Assembly (NCBI GenBank): GCA_016937695.1
Contig: JAFGWC010000008.1
Span: 1 to 64,000 of the forward strand
DNA: 64,000 bases
DNA from: Bacteroidales bacterium
GTDB taxonomy: Bacteria; Bacteroidota; Bacteroidia; Bacteroidales; NBLH01
Direction: 5' to 3'
Under the pieces are notes generated by a model, which had not been told where the DNA came from, made no database searches, and was given only the letters and a program-made list of their open reading frames with translations. Numbering within the stretch: position 1 is the first letter of the stretch; each line of letters begins with the position of its first letter. This document shows, one piece after another, positions 1-8,823 of this stretch. The translations under genes and the position numbers were made by a program.

Positions 1-579
1 ATGCAACAAAAAGTAACAATTTTTTATCTTGAAATGACAAACAAAAATCAATTTATACCAAAAATTGGTTTTGAAGATGAAATTGAAATAAAAGAAATAG
101 AAAACGATGAGTATTTAAATTTTGTTTTTTTTACAGGAGTTGGTTTGCCTTTCAAATGGTACAGTCGTTTAAAATGGAATATTTCTGAATGGCAAAATTA
201 TTTTAAAAATAATAATGTTAAAACATATTTGGGATTTCATAGAAACAAACTAATTGGTTATTATGAGCTTGAAATACAGGCAGATAACAATATTGAAATA
301 ATGTTTTTCGGACTTCTTCCAAATCAGATTGGAAAAGCTTTGGGAAGCAAATTTTTATCGCATGCAATAAATAGCAGTTGGAAACTTAATCCTAAAAGAA
401 TTTATCTGCACACATGCTCAATAGATCATCAATTTGCTTATCAAAACTACGTTTCAAGAGGATTTGAACTATACAAACAAGAAGATGAAATTGAAGATAT
501 TCCTTCAAAAAATGAATTTGTTGAAATGATTTCTAATTATTATAATAATTATATTGATAGATTTTCTTCTAATTTATAA
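1..579 (+). CDS. GNAT-family N-acetyltransferase (5' end uncertain)
   Basis: Predicted cytoplasmic acetyl-CoA-dependent N-acetyltransferase of unknown substrate, 192 residues. The C-terminal half has the GNAT layout: a beta-strand ending in MFFGLLP near residue 105, a QIGKALGSKFLSHAI segment in the place of the acetyl-CoA pyrophosphate loop and following helix, then KRIYLHTCSIDH and a YVSRGFELYKQ segment typical of the last motif of the fold. No signal peptide or membrane segment is visible. The reading frame is open at the first base of the window, so the true start may lie upstream; an internal ATG at position 34 is another option. Family call is good, substrate unknown. Confidence 0.7.
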   Translation: MQQKVTIFYLEMTNKNQFIPKIGFEDEIEIKEIENDEYLNFVFFTGVGLPFKWYSRLKWNISEWQNYFKNNNVKTYLGFHRNKLIGYYELEIQADNNIEIMFFGLLPNQIGKALGSKFLSHAINSSWKLNPKRIYLHTCSIDHQFAYQNYVSRGFELYKQEDEIEDIPSKNEFVEMISNYYNNYIDRFSSNL

Positions 580-763
580 TATCTATTATTTAAAATATAT
601 TTATGAAAATTAATTCAAAAAAAGTAATTGCAAATTATCATAAAAAACAAAAAAAATAGTTTATATAATATGATTTTGAATTATTTGAAAAAATCGTTTT
701 TGTAAATGAATCAGATAAACAAATAACCAAACAAACAGGTTGCCAAAACTTAAACATAAAAAC

Positions 764-2680
764 ATGAAACTCTTTATAAAAGCAATTTTAACATCAGCTT
801 TAAGCTTTTTATTAATTAATGTAAAAGCCCAGGAAAAAACAATAATAGTTGAAGATAATTTTTCTAATAACGTATATGGCTGGTGGATTGGACGAACTGC
901 AAACGGAAGTTGCGAAATGGGACGCGGCGAATACATTCTCAGATATAATGGCGAAAAATCTTGGTCATCTAACATAAATGTTGATTTAAAACAAGACGAA
1001 GATTTTGTAATTGAAACCAAAATAAGCAGAATATCTGGAACAAACAGTAATGGATATGGCTTAACCTGGGGAAAAGGTAAAGACGGTTACTATAATTTTA
1101 TAATTACTCCAAACGGAAAATTTTATGTTAGAAAAGTTGAAACTGGAAAAAAAGGCTCATATTTGATAAATTGGAAAAAAACTCAATATATCAGCACTTC
1201 AAGTATCACAAACAAACTCAGAATTCAAAAACAAAACAACGAATTAGAATTTTTTATTAACGATAAATATGTTGCAAAAATACCTTTTGAACAGTTTTTT
1301 GGAAATCAAATAGGATTTATGATGTACCAAACTCAGCAAATAGCTGTTGATTATTTAGTTGTTTACGGAAAATCAAGAAGCGCAGTTGTTGTTAATAATC
1401 AGCAAGATATAATACAGCCAGATTTAAAAATACTCCAAATTGCAGTTAACGACAAACAAGATATCGAAAATATGAGCTCATCGTTTGGAAATGGCAACTC
1501 AATAATTGAACCTGGCGAATCTATTGAAATAACAGCATTTGTGCAGAATTTTGGACATGCAACAGCAAAAGACGTTGAAGCAAAAATTGTTTTAAGTTCT
1601 GATGATAGAAATATCTCATTTCCAGATGAATACAAAACATTTAGCTTAGGAGATATTAAAAGCGGCGATTATAAAAAATTAAACTTCTTCTTTTTTACAA
1701 GCAGAAGATACGAATCTAAAGAATTGCCGTTTAAAGTAGTTTTATCGGAAAAACAAGGCAGTTATAAAACAGAACAATCACTTGGATTAAAAATGAATGA
1801 AAGAACAAATAATATTGTAGATGCTGATATATCAAAATTAGAAATTAGCGAAGATGCTGATATGAAGCAGATTACAGAAATTATGGAGCTTTCTGATGTT
1901 GATAAAAACATTCCTAAAAATGCATTAATTAGAGAAAATACTCTGGCTGTAATAATTGGTGTAGAAAATTATAAATATGCGCCAAATGTTGAATTTGCAC
2001 AAAGAGATGCACAAGTAATGTACAAATATGTTTCATCTGTTTTTGGAATTCCAAAAGAAAACACATATTTTTTAACAAATAAAGAAGCAACATACGGCGA
2101 GTTTAATAAAATTTTCTCAAAAGACGGTTGGTTAGCGCGCAGAACAGCAAAAGGAGAGAGCAATATAATAGTTTATTATGCCGGACACGGTGCGCCTGAT
2201 GCCAAAACAGAATCTGCTTTTCTAATTCCTTATGATATTGATCCAAATTATCCAAAAACAGGATATTCTCTTGATAAATTATACGAATCTTTATCCGGAT
2301 TGCAAGCAAAATCAGTAACTGTGTTTCTTGATGCATGTTTTTCAGGTAAAAGCAGAACCGATGAAATGCTTGTTGCAGGCGCTCGCTCTGTTATTATTAA
2401 AACTAAAAATTCGGCATTTTCAGCAAAAAATATGGCTGTAATTTCTGCCTCAAGTAATGATGAATATAGTGCTGCTTATCCTGAAAAATATCACGGTATA
2501 TTTACATATTTTCTTTTAAAAGAAATAAAAGAAAAGGCTGCAAATTTGAGCAATATCAATTTGCAAAAATTTTATGAAAACATAAAAACAAATGTCGTTA
2601 AAAAAGCAGGTTTCCTCGATAAAGAACAAACGCCATCTTTAATTGGAAACGATAAAGACAGAATGTTAATTTTAGACTAA
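764..2680 (+). CDS. Secreted caspase-like (peptidase C14) protein with N-terminal beta-sandwich domains
   Basis: Exported cysteine protease of the caspase/metacaspase fold, 638 residues from the ATG at 764; an upstream TTG at 740 is in frame but the signal peptide starts at the ATG. Residues 1-23 are a Sec signal peptide ending KAQ. About 30-205 resemble a concanavalin/LamG-like jelly roll (paired Trp, LTWGKGKDGYY). About 220-345 look like a CARDB-type beta domain (EPGESIEITAFVQN). Residues 395-638 are the caspase domain, with catalytic His475 in YYAGHG and Cys525 in FLDACFSG, both intact. Bacterial members process proteins or act in stress and cell-death responses; the target here is unknown. 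It stands alone between gaps, so it is probably monocistronic. Confidence 0.85.
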   Translation: MKLFIKAILTSALSFLLINVKAQEKTIIVEDNFSNNVYGWWIGRTANGSCEMGRGEYILRYNGEKSWSSNINVDLKQDEDFVIETKISRISGTNSNGYGLTWGKGKDGYYNFIITPNGKFYVRKVETGKKGSYLINWKKTQYISTSSITNKLRIQKQNNELEFFINDKYVAKIPFEQFFGNQIGFMMYQTQQIAVDYLVVYGKSRSAVVVNNQQDIIQPDLKILQIAVNDKQDIENMSSSFGNGNSIIEPGESIEITAFVQNFGHATAKDVEAKIVLSSDDRNISFPDEYKTFSLGDIKSGDYKKLNFFFFTSRRYESKELPFKVVLSEKQGSYKTEQSLGLKMNERTNNIVDADISKLEISEDADMKQITEIMELSDVDKNIPKNALIRENTLAVIIGVENYKYAPNVEFAQRDAQVMYKYVSSVFGIPKENTYFLTNKEATYGEFNKIFSKDGWLARRTAKGESNIIVYYAGHGAPDAKTESAFLIPYDIDPNYPKTGYSLDKLYESLSGLQAKSVTVFLDACFSGKSRTDEMLVAGARSVIIKTKNSAFSAKNMAVISASSNDEYSAAYPEKYHGIFTYFLLKEIKEKAANLSNINLQKFYENIKTNVVKKAGFLDKEQTPSLIGNDKDRMLILD

Positions 2681-2993
2681 TATTTAATTACGTAATTTTA
2701 TTTTTTTATTGTATATTTAAAAATAAAAATATATCGCTCTTGTTTTAAAATAGCAGTGATGCTTTATATTATTTGTTATGACTTAATTAACAAGTAATTA
2801 GTAATTGGTAATTGGTAATTGATAATTAAAAATGAATTTTTAATATTCTTAATTACTAATTTGCAGAATACTAATTACTTACGTAAAATAAGTATACAGA
2901 TATTTAAAATATCTCAGAAAATCTAACTAGAACAGAAATAACTATAATTAATTGATAATTAATGCCTTACAATAAAACCTAAAACCTTTTACT
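2681..2993. other. Intergenic region with dispersed repeat copy
   Basis: No plausible gene. It is very AT-rich and mostly occupied by one copy (minus orientation) of a dispersed intergenic repeat, annotated separately at 2792-2932. No clear intrinsic terminator for the upstream protease gene and no good TAnnTTTG promoter element were seen. Confidence 0.6.
2792..2932 (-). repeat. Dispersed intergenic repeat, copy A
   Basis: Read on the minus strand it begins CTAGTTAGATTTT, continues TTTAAATATCTGTAT and then runs through alternating TAATTAGTA/TAATTGGTA blocks. The same order of blocks is found on the plus strand at 42609-42750 and 46778-46870. The inner part is bounded by a perfect 12-bp inverted repeat, AAGTAATTAGTA at 2792-2803 and TACTAATTACTT at 2869-2880. 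No coding capacity. Confidence 0.6.
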
Positions 2994-3863
2994 ATGCAAA
3001 AAAAATATTTTTTATTGAAACAATTTATATTTGTTTTGTCAATAAGCTTACTTTTAATTTCTTGCTCAAATTCAAATAATAAAGAAAAACAACAAAACGA
3101 TAATAATCAGCAAATTGATAGAGATAAATCTGAGAATACAGTTAAAAGTAATGTATATACAAGTTATAATTTGCCGCTTCCAATTGAAATTTACAAATTT
3201 TTAAAAAATAACAACATAGAATTTAATTTGCAATTATTAAATTCAAAAGATAAACAAGCAAACACATTTACTGATATCAGTAAAGCAATTAATCTTGGAT
3301 TTTATTCTTCCGATTTAGCATATTGTACAATATTTGACCAAAGTCAGGAGTCTGTAGATTATTTTTCAATATCTATCGAATTGGCTCACGAACTAGATAT
3401 AACAGAAGGGTATGATGAAAAAGTGCTTGACAGGACTTATGATAATATTGAAAATAATGATTCTTTGTCAAATATTGCTGAAGAAGCTTATTGGAAAACT
3501 TGTAACTATTTAGAGAAAAATAAAAAAATTAATATACTTCCTTTTATAATTGTTGGCTCTTGGCTCGAAAGTATGCATATTTTAACCGAATCTTCAAAAA
3601 ACATTACTGATAAAAAACTAATTTATGCCGAAATTTATAATCAAAAAGAAAGCCTTAAAAACTTAATTTTTTATTTATTTGAAGTGATGAATGATTCAAA
3701 TGCTTTTATTGTAAATGATGATATTCAGGCTGTTATCAAAAGTTTAAAGCTAATACAAGCTGAATTTGAAAAAATAAATAATCAACAGGATTTAACAAAT
3801 TTCAATAAAGAATTCATTAATATAAATAATTTAGTTACTACATACCGAAATACTCATAATTAA
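2994..3863 (+). CDS. Hypothetical lipoprotein
   Basis: Function not recognised. 289 residues: a signal peptide with lipobox LLISC (lipidated Cys24), a low-complexity Asn/Gln/Lys/Asp linker to about residue 50, then a mostly alpha-helical domain with motifs such as SIELAHELDI, a glycine-poor helix bundle and repeated Lys/Glu/Asn-rich helices. It should sit on the periplasmic face of the inner or outer membrane. It is followed by a very strong terminator and preceded by a repeat-filled gap, so it is a single-gene unit. No catalytic motif was seen. Confidence 0.75.
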   Translation: MQKKYFLLKQFIFVLSISLLLISCSNSNNKEKQQNDNNQQIDRDKSENTVKSNVYTSYNLPLPIEIYKFLKNNNIEFNLQLLNSKDKQANTFTDISKAINLGFYSSDLAYCTIFDQSQESVDYFSISIELAHELDITEGYDEKVLDRTYDNIENNDSLSNIAEEAYWKTCNYLEKNKKINILPFIIVGSWLESMHILTESSKNITDKKLIYAEIYNQKESLKNLIFYLFEVMNDSNAFIVNDDIQAVIKSLKLIQAEFEKINNQQDLTNFNKEFININNLVTTYRNTHN

Positions 3864-3900
3864 AAATATAAAGCAGAATCTACTGCTTTATATTGCTATT

Positions 3901-3946
3901 AAAAAAGAGTCGCTTTCAGGAAAATTGCTGAAAGCGACTCTTTTTT
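3901..3946 (+). terminator. Intrinsic terminator after the lipoprotein gene
   Basis: Perfect 19-bp inverted repeat: AAAAAAGAGTCGCTTTCAG pairs with CTGAAAGCGACTCTTTTTT across an 8-base loop. The GC-rich core and flanking A and T runs make it a bidirectional Rho-independent terminator, ending transcription of the gene that stops at 3863. Confidence 0.9.
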
Positions 3947-4115
3947 ATTAAAATTTATCAAAATGTCGTAACTTAATTGATAGATAAAAAAAAAATAAAA
4001 ATTATAAGTTAAGTTTTAAAAATTCTAATTATATTTGACGCAAATAATATTATAATATACCATATGTATTGTTTGTAGTTCTAAATTCTTGTTCGTTTTA
4101 CAAGATTTACATAAT

Positions 4116-4706
4116 ATGTTTAATTTAGTAAAATATGTAATTGTATTTTTTATCTTGATTTTTTTTGAAATAAATATTATTTCTCAAAAAAATGGGAATG
4201 TATATTTCAAAATTCAGATTGCTGCTTCAAAAGTTCCATTATCTGAAAATAAATTAAATGAAATTTGCAAAGCAAATGATATTTTAAATGTTGAATTTGA
4301 AAACGAATGGTATAAATATTCTATACATAAAAAGTTTTTTTTATACGAAGATGCAGCAGAATATAAAAATTCATTAAATGTAAAAGGAGCTTTTATTATT
4401 GCTTATAAAAACGAGCAAAAAGTTGATATTAAGGAAGTTGTGGATTTAGGAAATCTAAAACCAGAACTTGTAAATAAAATAGTATATCGTTTAGAATTAG
4501 CTGTTTCAGTAAAAAAAGCAGATGCAAAAACAATGGAAATGATAAAAAGTGGAGGAATGCCAATAATTACAGAAAAACAAAATGCTTGGTATTCATATAC
4601 AATTGGAGATTTCATTTCTGAGGAAGAAGCAATTAAATTTAAAGAAGACAAACAATTATTTGATGCAAAAGTTGTAAAATATAAAAACGGGAAACCATTA
4701 AAATAA
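4116..4706 (+). CDS. Secreted protein with two SPOR-like domains
   Basis: Probable periplasmic peptidoglycan-binding protein, 196 residues from the ATG at 4116; an in-frame TTG at 4089 would place polar residues before the signal peptide. Residues 1-22 form a hydrophobic export signal. Two SPOR-like units follow, about 28-100 (FKIQIAASKVPL, WYKYSIHKKF, GAFIIAYKN) and 118-196 (YRLELAVSVKKA, WYSYTIGDF, AKVVKYKNGK). SPOR domains of this type bind denuded glycan strands at division or remodelling sites. The second unit has lost the QIAAS signature and may not bind. The next gene carries a closely similar single SPOR domain, suggesting duplication. Confidence 0.75.
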   Translation: MFNLVKYVIVFFILIFFEINIISQKNGNVYFKIQIAASKVPLSENKLNEICKANDILNVEFENEWYKYSIHKKFFLYEDAAEYKNSLNVKGAFIIAYKNEQKVDIKEVVDLGNLKPELVNKIVYRLELAVSVKKADAKTMEMIKSGGMPIITEKQNAWYSYTIGDFISEEEAIKFKEDKQLFDAKVVKYKNGKPLK

Positions 4707-4784
4707 AATCAAAAAATCTAAACCAACATTGTGATTTTATAATCGGTAGTATTAGGGGGTAATTTGCTGATTCGGTTTAGAAAT

Positions 4785-4809
4785 AAAAGCCTGCATATCG
4801 CAGGCTTTT
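4785..4809 (+). terminator. Hairpin terminator between the two SPOR genes
   Basis: AAAAGCCTGC and GCAGGCTTTT form a perfect 10-bp stem with loop ATATC, about 80 bases after the first SPOR gene. The T tract is only four long, so termination may be partial. Confidence 0.7.
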
Positions 4810-4885
4810 ACATTTGTAAAATATTTAATTAATTATTAATTTAGGCTTAATTATTGTATGTAATTGATTGTTAATATGTTTACTT

Positions 4886-5929
4886 ATGAAATTTTTTTTA
4901 ATTTTTATTTTTGTTGTTAATTATTTATATGTACCTGGTCAAACATACAATGATATTGACCAAAGAGAATATATGAAATTAATTAACAAACAACTTTCAT
5001 TTGATGACAGAAAACTAATAAATAATTTAAATGAATTAGATGAAAACGCAAGCGATTTAATGTTAGAAACAGATGGGCTTTATGAAAAATTACAGGAAAT
5101 AAACTCGCAAATTGAAAATGAAAAAGATAAGAGAAAAAAGAAAAAACTTTTCAAAAAATCTGAGAAAATTGAAGAAAGCGCAATTGGAAATAGAATTAAT
5201 GCTTTAAGCCAATTAAATGAAATTAGTTTGAAAAAGTATATTGTCTATTATAAAGATTTGAAGAAATATTACTCAAGTTCAAATAATGAAAAATTAGATA
5301 CCGTAAAAAAAATCGAAAAAATTGTAAATGAATATTTTGAAAAAGCAGATTTTAAATTGCAAACAGCCTTTCATTCTGTTAGCATTGATAAAGGTTTCAT
5401 GCTTTCTACAGAAGCATACCGACTTGAACAATTAGGCCTTTTAAATATAATGAAAATGTATTCGGTTTTCTTAGATTTCGATAATTCATTAAAACTAGAA
5501 ATCGAAAATGAAATAAAGCAAATTATTATTAAATCTATTAATGATGATAAAGAAATTGTTTCAGAAATAAAAGACTCTGTAAATATTCAAACAGTTTTAG
5601 TCTACGATACTGTTAAAGTTGTTGAAAAAGAATTATCAAATAAAATTATTTATAAAATTCAAATTGCTGCTTCTAAAACGCCATTAACTATTAATAAACT
5701 TAGATTAATTTACGATTCAAAAGATGTTATTAGTGCAGAATATAGTGATGGTTGGTACAAATATTTAATTGGTTTTTTTGACACATATGAAAAAGCAAGC
5801 AAATTTAAATTAATAATAGGAGTGAGCGATTCTTTTATAGTTGGTTATAAAAATGGATATCGAATTAGCACAAAAGATTTAATAAAAGAACTCGAAAACA
5901 TCAATAATGGAAATAAAAAAACAGATTAA
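4886..5929 (+). CDS. Secreted coiled-coil protein with C-terminal SPOR-like domain
   Basis: 347 residues from the ATG at 4886; a TTG at 4868 is in frame but the signal peptide fits the ATG. Residues 1-20 are a Sec signal ending near PGQ. About 25-250 are charged and helical, with a Lys/Glu-rich coiled coil around EKDKRKKKKLFKKSEK and no catalytic motif. About 255-335 are a SPOR-like domain (YKIQIAASKTPL, GWYKYLIGFF, FIVGYKNGYRI), close in sequence to the first unit of the preceding gene. Likely a periplasmic envelope or peptidoglycan-associated factor. The precise role is unknown. Confidence 0.75.
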   Translation: MKFFLIFIFVVNYLYVPGQTYNDIDQREYMKLINKQLSFDDRKLINNLNELDENASDLMLETDGLYEKLQEINSQIENEKDKRKKKKLFKKSEKIEESAIGNRINALSQLNEISLKKYIVYYKDLKKYYSSSNNEKLDTVKKIEKIVNEYFEKADFKLQTAFHSVSIDKGFMLSTEAYRLEQLGLLNIMKMYSVFLDFDNSLKLEIENEIKQIIIKSINDDKEIVSEIKDSVNIQTVLVYDTVKVVEKELSNKIIYKIQIAASKTPLTINKLRLIYDSKDVISAEYSDGWYKYLIGFFDTYEKASKFKLIIGVSDSFIVGYKNGYRISTKDLIKELENINNGNKKTD

Positions 5930-5958
5930 CTTGATAATTAGCAATTTAATCTGTTTTA
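5916..5958 (+). terminator. Terminator overlapping the SPOR gene stop codon
   Basis: AAACAGATTAA at 5919-5929 pairs with TTAATCTGTTT at 5945-5955 (11 bp), with A-rich left and T-rich right flanks. It includes the stop codon and could serve the convergent crotonase gene as well. Confidence 0.65.
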
Positions 5959-5975
5959 TATAAATTTTTATTCGC

Positions 5976-6755
5976 TTATTTCCCTGTAAAATTAGCTTTT
6001 CTTTTCTCTAAAAAAGCCGTAGTTCCTTCTTTAAAATCTTCAGTTCCAAAACAATTTCCAAATTCTTCAATTTCTGATTCAAAACCATTTAACTCTTTGT
6101 TATACAAAGCATTAACTGTTTTAATTATTTGTTTTATTGCATAAGGCGATTTAGAAGTAATTTTTAGAAGTAATTTTTTAACAGTAGGAAGAAGTTCTTC
6201 AAGTGTAGTTACAGAATTAACTAAACCAAGATTTTTAGCTTCATTTGCATCAATCATATCAGCAGTCATTAATAATTCAAAAGCTTTACCTTTTCCAATT
6301 AGTTGAGCCATTCTTTGAGTTCCACCATAACCAGGAATAAGTCCTAAATTAACTTCCGGTTGGCTGAATTTTGCATTTTCAGATGCAATTCTCATATGGC
6401 AAGCCATGGCTAACTCGCAACCACCACCTAATGCAAAGCCGTTTACAGCAGCTATTACAGGCTTTCCGCAATTTTCAATACTATTAAAAACATTATGTCC
6501 GTGTGCAGAAAGCTCGGTTCCTTTAGTTACGTTAAAATCAGAAAACTCTTTAATGTCAGCACCAGCAATAAAAGCTTTTTCGCCACTTCCCGTAATTATT
6601 ATTCCTTTAACATTATTGTTTTTTTTTGCTTCAGAAATAGCAACTCCAACTTCTCGTATTGTATCTTTAGTTAATGCATTTAACTGTTTGGGTCTGTTTA
6701 TTGTGATTGTAAATATATTTTCATCCAAACTAGTAAATATGTTTTGATATTCCAT
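5976..6755 (-). CDS. Enoyl-CoA hydratase/isomerase (crotonase family)
   Basis: Cytoplasmic crotonase-fold enzyme of 259 residues, full family length. It probably hydrates trans-2-enoyl-CoA, for example crotonyl-CoA in beta-oxidation or butyrate-type fermentation. The oxyanion-hole segments are present (AFIAGADIKEF near 61-71; ALGGGCELAMACH near 108-120), as are both catalytic glutamates, Glu114 and Glu134 (in QPEVNLGLIPGYGGTQ). Both Glu being present favours hydratase over isomerase activity. It has no fatty-acid gene neighbours and is transcribed convergently to the SPOR gene. Chain length and pathway cannot be fixed from the sequence. Confidence 0.88.
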   Translation of the reverse strand: MEYQNIFTSLDENIFTITINRPKQLNALTKDTIREVGVAISEAKKNNNVKGIIITGSGEKAFIAGADIKEFSDFNVTKGTELSAHGHNVFNSIENCGKPVIAAVNGFALGGGCELAMACHMRIASENAKFSQPEVNLGLIPGYGGTQRMAQLIGKGKAFELLMTADMIDANEAKNLGLVNSVTTLEELLPTVKKLLLKITSKSPYAIKQIIKTVNALYNKELNGFESEIEEFGNCFGTEDFKEGTTAFLEKRKANFTGK

Positions 6756-6969
6756 AAATGATAAGGTTTAAAATTATTTCTCAAACAAAAATATCGGTAA
6801 TTTTCTCAATTTGAAAGTTTAACAGCCATTAAATTTAAAATTAATCGAATAAATAATCAAATGTACTTAAGTATCAATATATCAGTATATTAAAAACAAT
6901 ATGTTTGAAATATTTAAAAATTTAGCAAAAAAAATATAACAAAATGTAAAGTATAAGTGAAATTATTTT

Positions 6970-6977
6970 TATCTTTG
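6970..6977 (+). promoter_or_regulatory. Putative Bacteroidota -7 element (TATCTTTG)
   Basis: Exact match to TAnnTTTG, 40 bases before the lipoprotein start at 7018. No convincing TTTG -33 partner at normal spacing. Confidence 0.4.
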
Positions 6978-7017
6978 ATTTTATAAAATTGTATAAATAT
7001 TTATCAAAAACAGTGTT

Positions 7018-7833
7018 ATGTTAAATTTTTCTATGCAAAAAAGTTTTTATTTTATATTAATATTTTCAATTTCATTATTCTCATGCAATAATGATGATGA
7101 AAATCAAGACAATAATAATTCAAGCGAATTAATTGCTGATAGTAATCAAAGTTCAATTCAAAATACTGCCTTTGAACAACAGAATTATGAAATACCAAAA
7201 GAATTAGTATATAATAAGCAAAAAGGTGATTTTTTATATGATAAATTTTATCCTATTGGCTGGTCAAGAGAAGGTAAATTTGCCTATATTATAGAAAATG
7301 CTGATGAAGGAAGTGGATATTATTGGTTTGAAATTATAGTTAAAGATATTGTAAATAGTAAAATAGTATGGTCGTGGAAACCAGAAGAATCTGAAGAAGG
7401 CGATTTGAAATCAACATGGGAAAGTAATTATAAACTCTTTGCCGAAAAATTAAATAATTCTGAAATTATACAAATTAAACAGTTTGAATTAAAACCCACA
7501 AAATCTACTTTTAAAGGTAACGATTATAAATTTAAAATAGAAACCGCAACAGTTGCTGATCAAGATTATGGATTTGAAGTAATTAAAGAAATAACAATAA
7601 ATATTAGTTCGCCTGAATTAGGAAACAAAGAAATTTATAATATTAAAAATGAAAGCGGCTCAATGACTTTGGGTGCAATTTTATCCGGATATTTGCAAAG
7701 CCCGGATGATGACAGAATAATCGTAATTTTAAAACAAGAAAGATTTGGATACGAAGGACCACCAAATGTAATTTCTTTCGAATTGATTAACAGCGACTTA
7801 TCAAGAGGATTTAAAAAAGACGAAGACAGTTAA
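7018..7833 (+). CDS. Hypothetical lipoprotein
   Basis: Not recognised. 271 residues with signal peptide and lipobox SLFSC (Cys23), then an acidic Asn/Asp-rich tether to about residue 55. The rest looks beta-rich, with an opening segment GDFLYDKFYPIGWSREGKFAYI that resembles proteins with propeller-like or lipocalin-like sheets. Start could be the second Met (7033), which leaves a shorter, typical signal peptide. Preceded by a TATCTTTG promoter match. It lies 112 bases upstream of the amidase gene, so co-transcription is possible but not shown. Confidence 0.7.
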   Translation: MLNFSMQKSFYFILIFSISLFSCNNDDENQDNNNSSELIADSNQSSIQNTAFEQQNYEIPKELVYNKQKGDFLYDKFYPIGWSREGKFAYIIENADEGSGYYWFEIIVKDIVNSKIVWSWKPEESEEGDLKSTWESNYKLFAEKLNNSEIIQIKQFELKPTKSTFKGNDYKFKIETATVADQDYGFEVIKEITINISSPELGNKEIYNIKNESGSMTLGAILSGYLQSPDDDRIIVILKQERFGYEGPPNVISFELINSDLSRGFKKDEDS

Positions 7834-7945
7834 AATTATTATAAAAAAGCACAAAAATACATGTTAGCTTAACAGAAATATGCGAAATATTGTATTTTAT
7901 AAAAAAAAGTATTACTTTTAAACAGTTAATATTAAAAAAGATACT

Positions 7946-8761
7946 ATGGAAATAAAAGATCATTTTATACTTGGTGAAAATATTAAAAAGTTTGTAAAAT
8001 CACCAAATCATAGCGGAAATTTTGAAACTGGTTTGCCGGATACAGTTGTCTTGCATTATACAGCAGGTCCGTTCAAGCCAGCTCTAAATACACTTACAAA
8101 TCCTAGAGTAAAAGCATCAGCACATTTAATTGTTGATAGAGATGGATCAATTACTCAACTTATTCCTTTTAATTTAATTGCATGGCATGCCGGCAAAAGT
8201 TCATACGGAAACAGAACAGGAATGAATAAATTTTCTCTTGGAATAGAGATGGTTAATTCAGGTCCTTTAACTCAAAGTGGAAATGTATATCGCTCATGGT
8301 TTGGAAGCGCTTTTAATCCAAGTGATGTTATTGAAGCAACACATAGAAACGAAACAAAACCAAAATTTTGGCATACATACACAGAAGAACAAATTCAAAC
8401 TGTTTCTGATATTTGTAGATTACTTATTGATGTTTATGACATTAAGTTTATTCTAGGACATGAAGAAATAGCTCCATTAAGAAAAACAGATCCGGGACCA
8501 GCTTTTCCTCTTGATAGACTAAGAAGCAAACTCCTAATGGAAGACAGACAATCTGAAGATGCTGCTGAAATGCCAGTAGAAGGAAGAATTGCTGCAAATA
8601 GCTTAAATATCAGATTAACCCCAACTCCAGAAGGAAAAAGAATAGCAAGACCACTTCAAAAAGGAGCTAAAGTTAAAATTTTGGATAAATCAAATGGTTG
8701 GTATAAAGTTTCAACCGAAGTTGAAGGTTGGGTATTTGGTAAATATGTTGAAAGTATCTAA
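7946..8761 (+). CDS. N-acetylmuramoyl-L-alanine amidase (Amidase_2) with C-terminal SH3 domain
   Basis: Zinc-dependent peptidoglycan amidase that cleaves the MurNAc-L-Ala bond, 271 residues. The Amidase_2 (AmpD/T7 lysozyme-like) domain spans about 25-195, with predicted zinc ligands His37 (VVLHYTAG), His172 (ILGHEEI) and Asp182 (TDPGP), and Glu101 in LGIEMVN at the usual catalytic region. Residues 213-271 are a bacterial SH3 domain (SLNIRLTP, GWVFGKYV). There is no signal peptide, so export would need a membrane-disrupting partner, as for phage endolysins. Three membrane/coiled-coil genes follow closely on the same strand, making a lysis-like cassette. Confidence 0.88.
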   Translation: MEIKDHFILGENIKKFVKSPNHSGNFETGLPDTVVLHYTAGPFKPALNTLTNPRVKASAHLIVDRDGSITQLIPFNLIAWHAGKSSYGNRTGMNKFSLGIEMVNSGPLTQSGNVYRSWFGSAFNPSDVIEATHRNETKPKFWHTYTEEQIQTVSDICRLLIDVYDIKFILGHEEIAPLRKTDPGPAFPLDRLRSKLLMEDRQSEDAAEMPVEGRIAANSLNIRLTPTPEGKRIARPLQKGAKVKILDKSNGWYKVSTEVEGWVFGKYVESI

Positions 8762-8768
8762 TTAATTA

Positions 8769-8801
8769 CTTAATAAAATTGATTTTCTAAGTTTTATTAA
8801 G
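8769..8801 (+). promoter_or_regulatory. Hairpin between amidase and downstream cassette genes
   Basis: Perfect 10-bp stem CTTAATAAAA/TTTTATTAAG with a 13-base loop in the 62-base gap before the next gene. No T tract follows, so it is more likely an mRNA processing or attenuation structure than a terminator. Confidence 0.4.
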
Positions 8802-8823
8802 GATATTTGAAAATGAATAAAAT

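Noticed and set aside
661-1020. 119-residue open frame antisense to the caspase-like gene start
   Set aside because: It overlaps the signal peptide and jelly-roll coding region and has no domain signal.
4707-4784. CTAAACC/GGTTTAG pairing after the first SPOR gene as a riboswitch
   Set aside because: Only a short stem with a long unstructured loop; no known riboswitch core is recognisable.
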